A stretch of 64,000 nt of DNA, taken from the NCBI GenBank assembly GCA_963821495.1, contig CAWGEA010000003.1, positions 1,798,001-1,862,000 on the forward strand. Reading direction: 5' to 3'. Both the position numbers and the translations under genes were made by a program. A model generated the notes under the pieces. It searched no databases and was not told where the DNA came from. It saw only the letters and a program-made list of their open reading frames with translations. Position 1 is the stretch's first letter. Each line of letters starts with the position of its first letter. The stretch comes from AC-32 sp963821495. Its GTDB lineage: Bacteria > Actinomycetota > Thermoleophilia > Gaiellales > Gaiellaceae. This document shows positions 7,306 to 14,151 of the stretch, one piece after another.

Positions 7306-8120
7306 CCGGCCGTCGCCGCGGAGCCGAGCGGGACGACGGTCGCGTCCTCGTTGCGGCTGATCACGCGCCGCGCGTAGAGCCGCTCGTCGGCGGCGCGGTA
7401 GAGGGAGAGCGCGTTGTCGCCGTCCTGCGGGAAGGTCGCCCAGCCAAAGGTGACGGCGACGCCGCTGCCCTCGAGCGCCCGCTCGAGGTGCGCCGCCAGA
7501 CGCCGTGCGTCCTCGGCGCGCGGGAGCGGCGCGAGGACGACGAACTCCTGGTGGCCGATGCGTGCAAGGTCGTCTTCCGGCTCGAGCGCGCGGATCAGGA
7601 GCTCGGCGACCGAGTTCACGAGCGAGCTCGTCTCGGCCGGAGCAGCGTCGGCCTCGAGGGCCCCGACGAGGAGCACGAAAGCGTGCCGCGCCGCCAGCCG
7701 CTCGCCGATCGCACGCTCGAAGGCCCGCGTGTTCGGCAGGCCAGTGACCGCGTCGCGTTCGGCCAGAACCTTCAGCTCGGCCGTGGCGCGCCGGCTCGCC
7801 TTCGCGAAGTAGCCGGTCACCGCCCCGACAGCGACGAACGTGACCAGGCGGATCGCCGTGCTCGCGGACAGGACCTCGGACGAGGAGATCGCCGGGTTGA
7901 GCACGACGCCTGTCGCATAGAGGCCGGTCGCGCCAGCACCCGCGAAGGCGCCGAGCCACGGTCCTGTCGCGAGCGCCGCGAGCAGGATCGAGAGGTAGTA
8001 GAAGTGGCCGATGCCGAGTCCCGGCTGCTCGTAGAACAGGAAGGCACCGTAGACGGCCGCCGCGCTACCGGCAGCGGAGGTCAGCAGGGCGTGCCGCAGG
8101 GTGAAGTGGAGTCGCCGCAT
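7302..8120 (-). CDS. Membrane protein with degenerate GGDEF domain
   Basis: About 272 aa. The N-terminal membrane region has roughly four hydrophobic segments (TLRHALLTSAAGSAAA, FYYLSILLAALA, GAFAGAGATGLY, RLVTFVAVGAVTGYF). It is followed by a cytosolic GGDEF-like domain starting at about ERDAVTGLPNTRAFERAI. The active-site loop reads RIGHQEF where an active diguanylate cyclase has R-x-GGDEF, so two residues needed for GTP and metal handling are changed. The domain ends with GWATFPQDG and ADERLYARR, typical of the fold. It is therefore predicted to be inactive as a cyclase and to act as a GTP or c-di-GMP sensor or scaffold. The ATG at 8120 is chosen; an in-frame TTG at 8132 is possible. It converges on the M3 peptidase with a 4-bp overlap. 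Confidence 0.75.
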   Translation of the reverse strand: MRRLHFTLRHALLTSAAGSAAAVYGAFLFYEQPGLGIGHFYYLSILLAALATGPWLGAFAGAGATGLYATGVVLNPAISSSEVLSASTAIRLVTFVAVGAVTGYFAKASRRATAELKVLAERDAVTGLPNTRAFERAIGERLAARHAFVLLVGALEADAAPAETSSLVNSVAELLIRALEPEDDLARIGHQEFVVLAPLPRAEDARRLAAHLERALEGSGVAVTFGWATFPQDGDNALSLYRAADERLYARRVISRNEDATVVPLGSAATAG

Positions 8121-8159
8121 CTCCAGCAACAAGGATCGAGCGCGGACGCGCTGCTCCGG

Positions 8160-8402
8160 TCACCCGTTCGAGTGGTTCGCGGCTGCCTGCGAGCGCAGGT
8201 GCAATCGCCGAATGGCAACGCCGCAGGCGATCGCGCACGCGAGCAGGGTCGAGAGCATGAACGCGACCCACTCGCCGATGTGTCCCTCGAGGTTGTTCGC
8301 CAGGAGGATGTACGCGCCGAGCGGGAGCGCCGCCAGCGTCACCCACCAGCGCCCGACGACGAGCCCGACGACGAAGCCTGCGAGGGGGATCAGGAACCAC
8401 AC
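8160..8402 (-). CDS. Small three-span membrane protein
   Basis: About 80 aa from a GTG at 8402; the frame stays open to 8501 with an unconvincing Arg/Ala-rich extension. Hydrophobic segments are FLIPLAGFVVGLVVG, WVTLAALPLGAYILLA and WVAFMLSTLLACAIACGVAI, followed by a basic tail. No family recognised. It is co-oriented with the GGDEF-like gene 39 bp downstream and divergent from the membrane protein at 8504. No clear Shine-Dalgarno sequence fixes the start. Confidence 0.5.
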   Translation of the reverse strand: MWFLIPLAGFVVGLVVGRWWVTLAALPLGAYILLANNLEGHIGEWVAFMLSTLLACAIACGVAIRRLHLRSQAAANHSNG

Positions 8403-8503
8403 ACCCGCTGCATCGGCAGCGCGGGCGTGAGGCTGCAGGGGTGGAGCCAGGGCCTCGGCAGCTCGCCTGCCCCGACCCCGGAGTGCGTCGCCAGACTGCA
8501 ACC

Positions 8504-8917
8504 GTGAAGAAGTGGCTCCTGGCCTGGGTCGGTGCGTCGGCGCTCGGAGTGGCGAACGGCGCCACGCGCGAGCTGACCTACGCCGACGTGGTCGGCGACG
8601 AGGCGGCGCACGTCATCTCGACGGCCTCGCTCCTCGCGCTCCTCGGCGGGTACGTCTGGCTGCTGCAGCGGCGCTGGCCGCTCGGCAGCCGTCGCAAGGC
8701 CCTGTCCGTCGGAGCCGCCTGGGGAGCGCTGACGGTGGCCTTCGAGTTCGGATTCGGCCACTGGGTGGACGGCGAATCGTGGTCGGAGCTGCTCGAGAAC
8801 TACGACGTGACGGCGGGCAAGGTGTGGGTCGTCGTCCCGGCCGCGATGGTCGTCGGGCCCGAGCTCGCGCGCCGGCTGGTGCACCCAGCGAATCCCACCG
8901 CGCCGTGCATCGTTTGA
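8504..8917 (+). CDS. Four-span membrane protein, unknown function
   Basis: 137 aa from a GTG at 8504. The upstream in-frame extension to 8441 is Pro/Arg-rich and unlikely to be coding. Segments WLLAWVGASALGVANGA, ISTASLLALLGGYVWLL, ALSVGAAWGALTVAFEFGFGHW and VWVVVPAAMVVGPELARRL are predicted to span the membrane. A conserved-looking charged stretch ATRELTYADVVGDEAAH lies between the first two spans. I do not recognise the family with certainty. No operon partner is evident. Confidence 0.6.
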   Translation: MKKWLLAWVGASALGVANGATRELTYADVVGDEAAHVISTASLLALLGGYVWLLQRRWPLGSRRKALSVGAAWGALTVAFEFGFGHWVDGESWSELLENYDVTAGKVWVVVPAAMVVGPELARRLVHPANPTAPCIV

Positions 8918-9088
8918 CCACACCACGAGCAGGCTTTCTCTTCTTGCGGTGAGCGAATCCGCACAGCGGCGCGGACGCGAGGCATAGCCGAGCCTCGGAG
9001 CAGGTTTGACTGGCGCCGCCAGCGGTGATCTGTTCAGACGGCGGCAGGGGCTAACTGCGGCAGGTATTTCGCGCGCCTGGGACTGACG

Positions 9089-9154
9089 GTGCGCGCGGAT
9101 GCCTCGGGGATCCCCTGCCGCGTACGTCAGGGATCCCCGAGCTCGTCCGCGCAC
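9089..9154 (+). other. Long hairpin in the leader of a small secreted protein gene
   Basis: CTCGGGGATCCC (9103-9114) pairs perfectly with GGGATCCCCGAG (9130-9141) across a 15-nt loop. After an internal loop, GTGCGCG (9089-9095) pairs with CGCGCAC (9148-9154). The gene-free stretch 8918-9264 holds this, the second hairpin at 9184-9203 and nothing else recognisable. It could be an operator, a structured 5' leader or a relic of a mobile element. Confidence 0.6.
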
Positions 9155-9183
9155 TTCGGCATCGGCGCGACGCTTTCGAGAGG

Positions 9184-9203
9184 AATGGCGCTGCAACGCC
9201 ATT
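9184..9203 (+). other. Second leader hairpin
   Basis: AATGGCG (9184-9190) pairs perfectly with CGCCATT (9197-9203) across a 6-nt loop, 61 nt upstream of the start codon at 9265. Together with the hairpin at 9089-9154 it suggests a structured leader. Function unknown. Confidence 0.5.
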
Positions 9204-9264
9204 GCTCCCGATCTGCAACCGCTGCTCCGTCTTGTTGGCGAAGGCCAGCAAGAAAGGAGCAGCC

Positions 9265-9516
9265 ATGTACAAGCTCGCCACCATCGGAGCACTCGTCGTT
9301 GCCCTCGCGGGCCCGGCGAGCGCCGCCGGCCACCGAACGCCTTTCCGTCACACCGGCGTTCGGGCCTTCTGCCCGCAGGCCGTGATCATCTCGCCTGCGC
9401 GGGGCTACACCGTCTGCGGCGGGAGGTTCTGGGTTCGTGACCCGGAGACCGGCAAAGTGAAAGCGATCCCCTTCTGGAGGTTGCAGCACATGAACGAGGG
9501 CCCCGATCGCCCGTAG
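9265..9516 (+). CDS. Small secreted protein
   Basis: 83 aa. The ATG at 9265 has a good Shine-Dalgarno sequence (AGAAAGGAGC) 5 nt upstream, unlike most genes here. The N-terminus MYKLATIGALVVALAGPASAAG is a textbook signal peptide with probable cleavage after ASA. The mature part is about 60 residues with two Cys (AFCPQAV and YTVCGGRFWV), able to form one disulfide. No known family. The gene has a long, hairpin-rich leader (hairpins at 9089-9154 and 9184-9203), which suggests post-transcriptional control. A strong hairpin at 9543-9586 separates it from the convergent RidA gene. Confidence 0.65.
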   Translation: MYKLATIGALVVALAGPASAAGHRTPFRHTGVRAFCPQAVIISPARGYTVCGGRFWVRDPETGKVKAIPFWRLQHMNEGPDRP

Positions 9517-9542
9517 CGGTCGAGTGCGACAGAGCAGGAAGC

Positions 9543-9586
9543 GGGCCGCGCGGTGGATGTCGACGGCGCATAATGCCGCGCGGCCC
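9543..9586. terminator. Hairpin between convergent genes
   Basis: GGGCCGCGCGG (9543-9553) pairs perfectly with CCGCGCGGCCC (9576-9586) across a 22-nt loop. It lies between the ends of the small secreted protein gene and the RidA gene and could act in both directions. There is no T-tract. Confidence 0.5.
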
Positions 9587-9650
9587 CCGCTCGAGATTCG
9601 AGGTAAGCACCGGGGTAGGCAGGGCGCGCCGGGCGGCCGGCGGAGACGCG

Positions 9651-10118
9651 CTAGGCGTGGTCGATGGCAACGATCGCGTCGACGATCACCGGGACGTTGA
9701 ATGGCGAGGGCCCTTGTCCCGGTGCCGACCGTGCGTGCCGTCCGGCGACACCCCACAGATCGACGATGAGGTCGCTGAAGCCGTTGACGACCTTGGCGTT
9801 CTGCTGGAAATCCGGTGCCGTCTGCACGTACCCGACGACTCGGAGCCATTCGGACACACGGTCGAGCTCGCCGAGTGCTTCCTTGAGCGAGGCAAGAATC
9901 GCAAGTCCGGTCAGCCGAGCAGCTTCGTGCGCCTGCTCGAAGGTGAGATCTCGGCCTACTACCCCTTGCATCAGGGCCGTGCCGCCGTCGAAGGGGCCGT
10001 GGCCTGCGATGTACGCGAGCCCGCCATGCAGCTTGACCGGCTCGAAGCTTCCGAAGCGCGGCATCGGCGTGGGCAGAGTGATTTCGAGCTCGGCCAGCCG
10101 GTCCTCGATGCGCCCCAC
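9651..10118 (-). CDS. RidA family protein
   Basis: 155-aa protein of the RidA/YjgF/YER057c/UK114 family. Members hydrolyse reactive enamine/imine intermediates from amino acid metabolism, forming trimers with active sites at subunit interfaces. The opening RIEDRLAELEITLPTPMPRF and the following LAYIAGHGPF match the roughly 150-aa branch that begins with a helix and an ITLP motif. The GTG at 10118 is chosen because upstream in-frame sequence is Arg/Ser-rich and unlike the family. It lies just outside the candidate island boundary at 10279. The Arg that binds the substrate carboxylate in archetypal RidA (the IAGQI/R region) is not obvious, so specificity is uncertain. Confidence 0.82.
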   Translation of the reverse strand: MGRIEDRLAELEITLPTPMPRFGSFEPVKLHGGLAYIAGHGPFDGGTALMQGVVGRDLTFEQAHEAARLTGLAILASLKEALGELDRVSEWLRVVGYVQTAPDFQQNAKVVNGFSDLIVDLWGVAGRHARSAPGQGPSPFNVPVIVDAIVAIDHA

Positions 10119-10278
10119 GTTGCGGACACTACGGCGGTACCCGCGGCGGCGCAAAGTTCGGTCGGGCCTAGTAACACCCGACCCAGAGCCATTTCTGCGC
10201 CGAACGGACGAGGCTCGGGCCATGGAGGCCGTTCGAGACCCTTCCGGGGCCTCCAACGTGTTTCCGGAGGGAGCAGAG

Positions 10279-10347
10279 GAGGCGCATACGGGATTCGAAC
10301 AGCCCTGCAATAGAGCCTTTCACGGGCGGTGTTGCCACCGCTAGCGC
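10279..10347 (-). pseudogene. tRNA-Glu-like remnant with intact 3' end (candidate att site)
   Basis: Positions 10279-10300 are identical over 22 bp to the 3' end of tRNA-Glu (16996-17017). Further 5' on the minus strand, GGCGC could rebuild the acceptor stem and CACCGCCC matches the anticodon arm. However, the D-arm is about 8 nt short and the anticodon and T stems do not pair, so it cannot be a working tRNA. The rest of the 319-bp gap 10119-10437 holds only cassette-site copy A. Confidence 0.6.
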
Positions 10348-10397
10348 CACGGTGCGAGCGAGTCGTTCAGGAGCGCAACAGGCGTGTATCGCGCCGG

Positions 10398-10423
10398 CTG
10401 GCGAGCGTGCGGGAATGTCACCC
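10398..10423 (+). repeat. Cassette-site repeat A
   Basis: First of eight same-orientation copies. The right half reads GCGTGCGGGAATGTCACCC; upstream AGCGCAACAGGCG resembles the left arm of copy D. It lies just past the 3' end of the minus-strand VOC gene. Confidence 0.75.
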
Positions 10424-10437
10424 CTGGCCGCGCTAGA

Positions 10438-10866
10438 TCAGTCTCTATTTGGGTTCCAGATGATCTCCCAAAGGTGGCCGTCCAGGTCGCGGAAGTAGCC
10501 GGAGTAGATGCCCCACGGCCTGTCGCGCGGCGTGGTGACGGCCGCCCCGGCGGCTTCGGCCTTCTCGATCAATTCATCCACCTCGGCGCGGCTCTGTACG
10601 AGTTGCCCCAGGCTGAACTCGCCGGGGCGCGCTGGACCGGCGGGAATCGCTGCGTCCTTGGCGAGGTCACTGCGCGGGTACAGGCTGAGGAGCAACCCAC
10701 TCTCGAACCTGAACACCGCGATGGCGCCATTCGCGCCCGATTCCTCGTCCGTCCATTGCGTCCCGATGACGCCCCTCGACTCGAAGCCGAGCCCGTCGCG
10801 ATAGAACCGTAGAGCCCGCTCGAGGTCCTCGACGGCCAACGTGATTAGATCGACGCGGGGCTCCAC
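10438..10866 (-). CDS. VOC family protein (glyoxalase/bleomycin-resistance fold)
   Basis: 142-aa vicinal-oxygen-chelate protein with the paired beta-alpha-beta-beta-beta modules. It opens VDLITLAVEDLERALRFYRD (metal-ligand or strand 1), has SLYPRSDLA mid-protein and ends with WGIYSGYFRDLDGHLWEI, the second-module signature with the terminal metal Glu in WEI. Typical roles are glyoxalase, dioxygenase or drug binding; the substrate is unknown here. Start GTG at 10866. It is transcribed leftward between cassette-site repeats A and B, so its orientation is opposite to most cassette genes. VOC genes are common in integron cassette pools. The family call is firm, the function open. Confidence 0.88.
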   Translation of the reverse strand: MEPRVDLITLAVEDLERALRFYRDGLGFESRGVIGTQWTDEESGANGAIAVFRFESGLLLSLYPRSDLAKDAAIPAGPARPGEFSLGQLVQSRAEVDELIEKAEAAGAAVTTPRDRPWGIYSGYFRDLDGHLWEIIWNPNRD

Positions 10867-10963
10867 AGATCAAGGCTAGCGGGCGAGGAACGTAATTCGG
10901 ATCATCGAGGGGCTTGCTGACCGACCGCCGCTCAAGTAACCCTGGGCAGCTCGCCCTCTCGGG

Positions 10964-10988
10964 TGGGCCAATTGCTCGGGAATGTGGC
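10964..10988 (+). repeat. Cassette-site repeat B (divergent copy)
   Basis: TGGGCCAATTGC followed by TCGGGAATGTGGC. It is the most diverged copy and lies 98 bp upstream of the VOC start. It keeps the GGGCCA and CGGGAATG blocks. Confidence 0.55.
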
Positions 10989-11095
10989 TCGGGCCGGAGC
11001 CGATGAGTTTTCGGTGGCCTGCCAGTCTCTACCGCGAAACGGATCCGTACGCGCATGGAAAGGTCTCGCCTGCAGTAGATGACACGGGAGGCATC

Positions 11096-11782
11096 GTGAA
11101 GTTTCTTCTCTGTTCGTCTGGCATCAGCAACCCGAGCATCCACGACGCGCTGGTTGAACTGCTCGGCAAACCGATTGCCGAGTCCAACGCGCTCTGCATC
11201 CCCACCGGGGTGCAGCCCTTCCCGGGCGGGCCTTCGCACGTCTACCGGTTCATCAGCGGAACAACCTTCAGCCCGATGTGCGGATTGGGTTGGAAGTCGT
11301 TGGGAGTGCTCGAGCTCACCGCCCTACCCAGCGTCAAACCCGAGGATTGGATCCCTGCTGTCCAGGAGACCGACGCCCTGCTGGTTTGGGGTGGCAGTCC
11401 CTTGTACCTGTGCTACTGGATGCGGCAGTCCGGACTGGCCGACCTCTTGCCGTCGCTGCGGCCCGAGACGGTCTATGTCGGCACGAGCGGCGGAGCAATG
11501 GTGGCGACTCCCGACTTCGGCGGAGCCACCTACGACGAGAGTGAACCGCTCACCGGCAGCGACAAGGCGCTGGGGCTCGTTGATTTCTCGGTGTTTCCAC
11601 ACCTTGATCGCGAGGATGGCATTCCGGCTAGCCCTCTGGCCGAGATAGAAGCATGGGCCGCCGGGCTATCAGTGCCGGCATACGCGATCGACGATCAGAC
11701 CGCCATCAAAGTGACCGACGGCACCGTCGAAGTCGTCTCCGAGGGGCACTGGAAACGGTTCACCGCGAACGAGAGCCGCTAA
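11096..11782 (+). CDS. Peptidase E-like (S51) serine peptidase
   Basis: 228-aa protein of the S51/PepE family within the class I glutamine amidotransferase-like fold; such enzymes cleave Asp-X dipeptides or related acidic N-termini. The nucleophile elbow is GTSGGAMVA (Ser), and the catalytic His is in the segment VFPHLDRED. LLVWGGSPLYLC matches the strand before the elbow. The GTG at 11096 is chosen because a GGGAGG Shine-Dalgarno sits 4-5 nt upstream; the open frame continues to 10982 but crosses cassette-site repeat B. The cassette-site repeat C begins 9 bp after its stop, the layout expected for a gene cassette. Composition is less GC-rich than the chromosome. Confidence 0.85.
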   Translation: MKFLLCSSGISNPSIHDALVELLGKPIAESNALCIPTGVQPFPGGPSHVYRFISGTTFSPMCGLGWKSLGVLELTALPSVKPEDWIPAVQETDALLVWGGSPLYLCYWMRQSGLADLLPSLRPETVYVGTSGGAMVATPDFGGATYDESEPLTGSDKALGLVDFSVFPHLDREDGIPASPLAEIEAWAAGLSVPAYAIDDQTAIKVTDGTVEVVSEGHWKRFTANESR

Positions 11783-11790
11783 GACCTCGC

Positions 11791-11816
11791 TTGGGCCAGC
11801 GTTCCGGAATGACTCC
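11791..11816 (+). repeat. Cassette-site repeat C
   Basis: TTGGGCCAGCGTTC followed by CGGAATGACTCC, 9 bp past the peptidase E stop. Upstream GAACGAG/CTCG and CGTTC segments can form a partial stem. Confidence 0.75.
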
Positions 11817-11829
11817 ATAGGATTACGCC

Positions 11830-12231
11830 GTGCCGTTCACCCTCAGCAACATCAAGGAGGATCTGGAGGACATTGGCCCTAGGTTCGACGGCGCGCCGGA
11901 CCTGGAGTTCCGCGCTGCGACCAAGGCGCTCGAGCTCGAGGAATCCGCCCTGAGCTATCAACGCGTCCCGCCCGGCTATCGCTTTCCGTACGGCCACACG
12001 CACATGAAGCAAGAGGAGGTGTACGTGGTCCTGCGCGGGAGCGGGCGGATGAAAGTCGACGACGAGATCGTCGAGCTCAAGGAATGGGACGCGGTGCGGG
12101 TCCCGCCCGGTATGTGGCGAGGCTACGAGGCCGGGCCGGAGGGCCTCGAGATCCTCGTCGTCGGCGCGCCCAATCTCGGCGACGATCCGCGCGAAGACGT
12201 CGATGGCCAGCGCCACTGGTGGGCTGACTAG
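11830..12231 (+). CDS. Small cupin-domain protein
   Basis: 133 aa, single cupin barrel. Motif 1 is GHTHMKQEEVYVVLRGSGRM, giving the H-x-H-x4-E metal ligands at about residues 54-61. Motif 2 is VRVPPGMWRGYEAG, where the usual second-motif His is Arg, so one metal ligand is missing or replaced. Such proteins bind small ligands or act as dioxygenases or isomerases; no substrate can be assigned. Start GTG at 11830, 48 bp after peptidase E and 14 bp after cassette-site C. No strong Shine-Dalgarno is visible. It is one of the single-gene cassettes of the array. Confidence 0.85.
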   Translation: MPFTLSNIKEDLEDIGPRFDGAPDLEFRAATKALELEESALSYQRVPPGYRFPYGHTHMKQEEVYVVLRGSGRMKVDDEIVELKEWDAVRVPPGMWRGYEAGPEGLEILVVGAPNLGDDPREDVDGQRHWWAD

Positions 12232-12305
12232 CGGAGTTGTCCGGACGTTCGATCGTCTCGGTCGCAGCGCAACCCAGGCGCTCGACATCGAGGCCGTGAC
12301 CTCGC

Positions 12306-12332
12306 CTGGGCCAGCGTTCGCGAATGTCCCCC
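12306..12332 (+). repeat. Cassette-site repeat D (best palindrome)
   Basis: CTGGGCCAGCGTTCGCGAATG plus a C-run. Upstream the left arm contains GGACGTTCG (about 12243-12251), pairing with CGAATGTCC, and CCCAGGCG (12273-12280), pairing with CGCCTGGG (12303-12310). An asymmetric segment of about 11 nt lies on the left. This two-box inverted repeat is reminiscent of attC geometry. Confidence 0.75.
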
Positions 12333-12359
12333 GAGCCGACCCTTTCTACGATCCCGCTC

Positions 12360-12758
12360 GTGAGCACTCGACACGCCGCGTGTAGTTGTGAGCAGCTCCG
12401 GCTCAACGTCGAGGGAGAGCCGGTTCGAGTCTCGATCTGCCACTGTCTCGCCTGCCAGCGTCGAACTGGAAGCGTCTTCGCTGTCCAAGCGCGATTCGAC
12501 GCAGAACAGGTAACGACCGAGGGCGCCTCGCGGCAGTACATCCGCGTCTCAGACGAGGGAGAGAAACGCGCCACCTTCCACTTCTGTCCGGACTGCGGCG
12601 CGACCGTCTTCTATACGACGGAGGCCACGCCTGGAATCGTGGCCGTCCCGGTGGGAGCGTTCGCGGATCCATCCTTCCCTGCGCCGACGAGGTCGGTCTG
12701 GGAGGAGCGGCGACATTTGTGGCTGCGGCTTCCAGACGACATCGAACACGTGAGCTAA
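12360..12758 (+). CDS. GFA family zinc protein (glutathione-dependent formaldehyde-activating-like)
   Basis: 132 aa from the GTG at 12360. The fold carries the GFA/CENP-V zinc motifs: CSCEQLRL at the N-terminus, CHCLACQRRTGSVF in the middle and FCPDCGATVFY near residue 85. Known members include Gfa, which promotes glutathione-formaldehyde adduct formation, though most family members are uncharacterised. An in-frame ATG at 12324 lies inside cassette-site repeat D, so it is either the cassette-supplied start or not used; residues before VSTRHAAC are not family-like. The gene is flanked by cassette sites D and E. Confidence 0.85.
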   Translation: MSTRHAACSCEQLRLNVEGEPVRVSICHCLACQRRTGSVFAVQARFDAEQVTTEGASRQYIRVSDEGEKRATFHFCPDCGATVFYTTEATPGIVAVPVGAFADPSFPAPTRSVWEERRHLWLRLPDDIEHVS

Positions 12759-12779
12759 CCGGGAGGAGAGGTCACGCGC

Positions 12780-12804
12780 CTGGGCCAGCGTGCGGGAATG
12801 TCAC
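12780..12804 (+). repeat. Cassette-site repeat E
   Basis: CTGGGCCAGCGTGC followed by GGGAATGTCAC, 22 bp past the GFA stop. The ATG of the next gene (12798) lies inside it. Upstream GACATCGAACACG roughly pairs with the right half. Confidence 0.75.
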
Positions 12805-13281
12805 ATGAGGCGTTGCTCCAGTCTCACGCGGTGGTTTCTCTCTGGCCGATCACCGACGCGAATCGGGAAGCGGTTGAGGCGCTTGCCGTAACGCCGGATC
12901 AGGGACGCTTTGTGAGCGGTGTCCGCGAGTCGATTCTCGAGGCGGCGGAGGAGCCGGACGCTCGGGCCCTCTACTGGGCGATCTATGACGAAGAAACGCC
13001 GGTGGGGTTCGTGATGATCGCCGACGAGGTCGGCAGCCCCGACTGCATTGCCCACTTTCTCTGGAAGCTGCTCATCGACGAGCGCTGCCAGCGACGAGGC
13101 TTTCGGTACAGCAACGCTCGACCTGGTTGTCGAGTACTTCCGGAACCGAGGCGTCGGCACGATGTGGACAAGCGTCGGAGAGGGCGAGGGCAGCCCGGTC
13201 ACGTTCTACGAGCCATACGGCTTCAAGCGAACCGGAGAGTTCCACGGCAACGAGATCCTGCTCCGGCTTGAGATCTCCTAG
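12798..13281 (+). pseudogene. GNAT acetyltransferase, frameshifted
   Basis: The N-terminal part reads in one frame from MSHEALLQ (12798) to DERCQRRGF near 13103. The C-terminal part continues in another frame as GTATLDLVVEYFRNRGV and ends YEPYGFKRTGEFHGNEI at 13281. Joining them restores the acetyl-CoA motif QRRGFGTATL and a normal GNAT of about 160 aa with the FYEPYGFKRTG end. A single extra base near 13101-13104 explains the break. Either the gene has recently decayed or the base call is wrong. Its start codon is inside cassette-site E; site F follows 40 bp after its end. Substrate unknown. Confidence 0.75.
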
Positions 13282-13320
13282 CACAGCGAGCCGGGCCTCA
13301 ACTCAGGTCAGCGCCCTTGC

Positions 13321-13346
13321 CTGGGCCAGTGTTCCCGAATGACCCC
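13321..13346 (+). repeat. Cassette-site repeat F
   Basis: CTGGGCCAGTGTTC followed by CCGAATGACCCCC. It sits between the frameshifted GNAT and the 3' end of the convergent GNAT gene. Upstream CACAGCGAGCCGGGC could pair with the right half. Confidence 0.75.
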
Positions 13347-13364
13347 CGCGGGACGCGAGGTGGC

Positions 13365-13931
13365 CTACGACGTTGGGTCGACGACTTTGGTGACGACCCA
13401 GCGGTGTTTGCCGATCTTGCGGTCGCGGACGAATCCCAGCTTCTCGTAGGTCGACAGGGCGCCGTTGAAGAGGAAGCCGGCAGGAACGGAACCCGCGTCC
13501 TCGGGATAGCCCTCTACCTTGCCGCCGCCGAGACGTGCGATCAACTCGAGCGCCCCGGCGAGCGCCGCCGTGGCGACGCCCTTGCGCCGGTGCCCCTTGC
13601 CGACGAAGTTGCAGGCGATCCGCCAGTCCGGCAAGGTCGTTGCGCTCTTCTCGTAGGCAGCCCGGTTCTTGATCTTCGGCACCTCGTCCGGCGCGCCGAA
13701 CTGGCACCAACCCACACTGTCGTCGCCATCGAACACAAGGGCCGCGTGCGCCCTGCCTGCCTGCACCCGTGCGAGCTTGCGTTCCCGGTTCAACGCCGGC
13801 TCGCGGCTGTCATCCGGATGAAAGCCCATGCACCAACAACCCCCGAAGACGCCGTTATTTGCCTCAACCAGCCTGGCGAACGCATCCCAGCTCGACTCAT
13901 CGAGAGCCTTAATCGTGTACCCCGACCCCAC
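13365..13931 (-). CDS. GNAT family acetyltransferase
   Basis: 188 aa from the GTG at 13931 (a TTG at 13937 is also in frame). The acetyl-CoA pyrophosphate-binding loop is GHRRKGVATAAL (R-x-x-G-V-A), preceded by the beta-4 strand DWRIACNFVG and followed by STYEKLGFVRDRK, the usual C-terminal GNAT element. The N-terminal half has a Trp/Cys-rich segment GGCWCMGF, seen in a subset of GNATs annotated near the cyanate or drug-acetyltransferase groups. It is transcribed leftward between cassette sites F and G. Substrate unknown. Lower G+C than the core genes. Confidence 0.85.
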   Translation of the reverse strand: MGSGYTIKALDESSWDAFARLVEANNGVFGGCWCMGFHPDDSREPALNRERKLARVQAGRAHAALVFDGDDSVGWCQFGAPDEVPKIKNRAAYEKSATTLPDWRIACNFVGKGHRRKGVATAALAGALELIARLGGGKVEGYPEDAGSVPAGFLFNGALSTYEKLGFVRDRKIGKHRWVVTKVVDPTS

Positions 13932-13972
13932 TACCAACTCAGCCTAGCCCGCCAGCACTCAAAAGCACTGGG

Positions 13973-13999
13973 CTGCGCCAGTGTGCGCGACTGTCACCC
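13973..13999 (+). repeat. Cassette-site repeat G
   Basis: CTGCGCCAGTGTGC followed by GCGACTGTCACCC. CACTGG (13967-13972) pairs perfectly with CCAGTG across a 6-nt loop. It lies upstream of the minus-strand GNAT. Confidence 0.7.
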
Positions 14000-14151
14000 G
14001 AGGCTTGGCAGAAGCAGGCGATCGAGTTCCTGCTGTGAGAGACGCGCTCGACCATTCGGCCGCTCCGCTCTGTTCCGGAGCAGAGCGCGGCCGAGGCGGA
14101 CCGGGCAGCCAACGCGGTTTCCGGCAGAGCGGGCTGCTCGGCCTGGTCCGG

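Noticed and set aside
7302..8120. Calling the GGDEF-like protein an active diguanylate cyclase
   Set aside because: The active-site loop is GHQEF, with two key positions changed.
10279..10347. A functional second tRNA-Glu
   Set aside because: Only the 3' 22 bp are intact; the D-arm is shortened and the anticodon and T stems do not pair.
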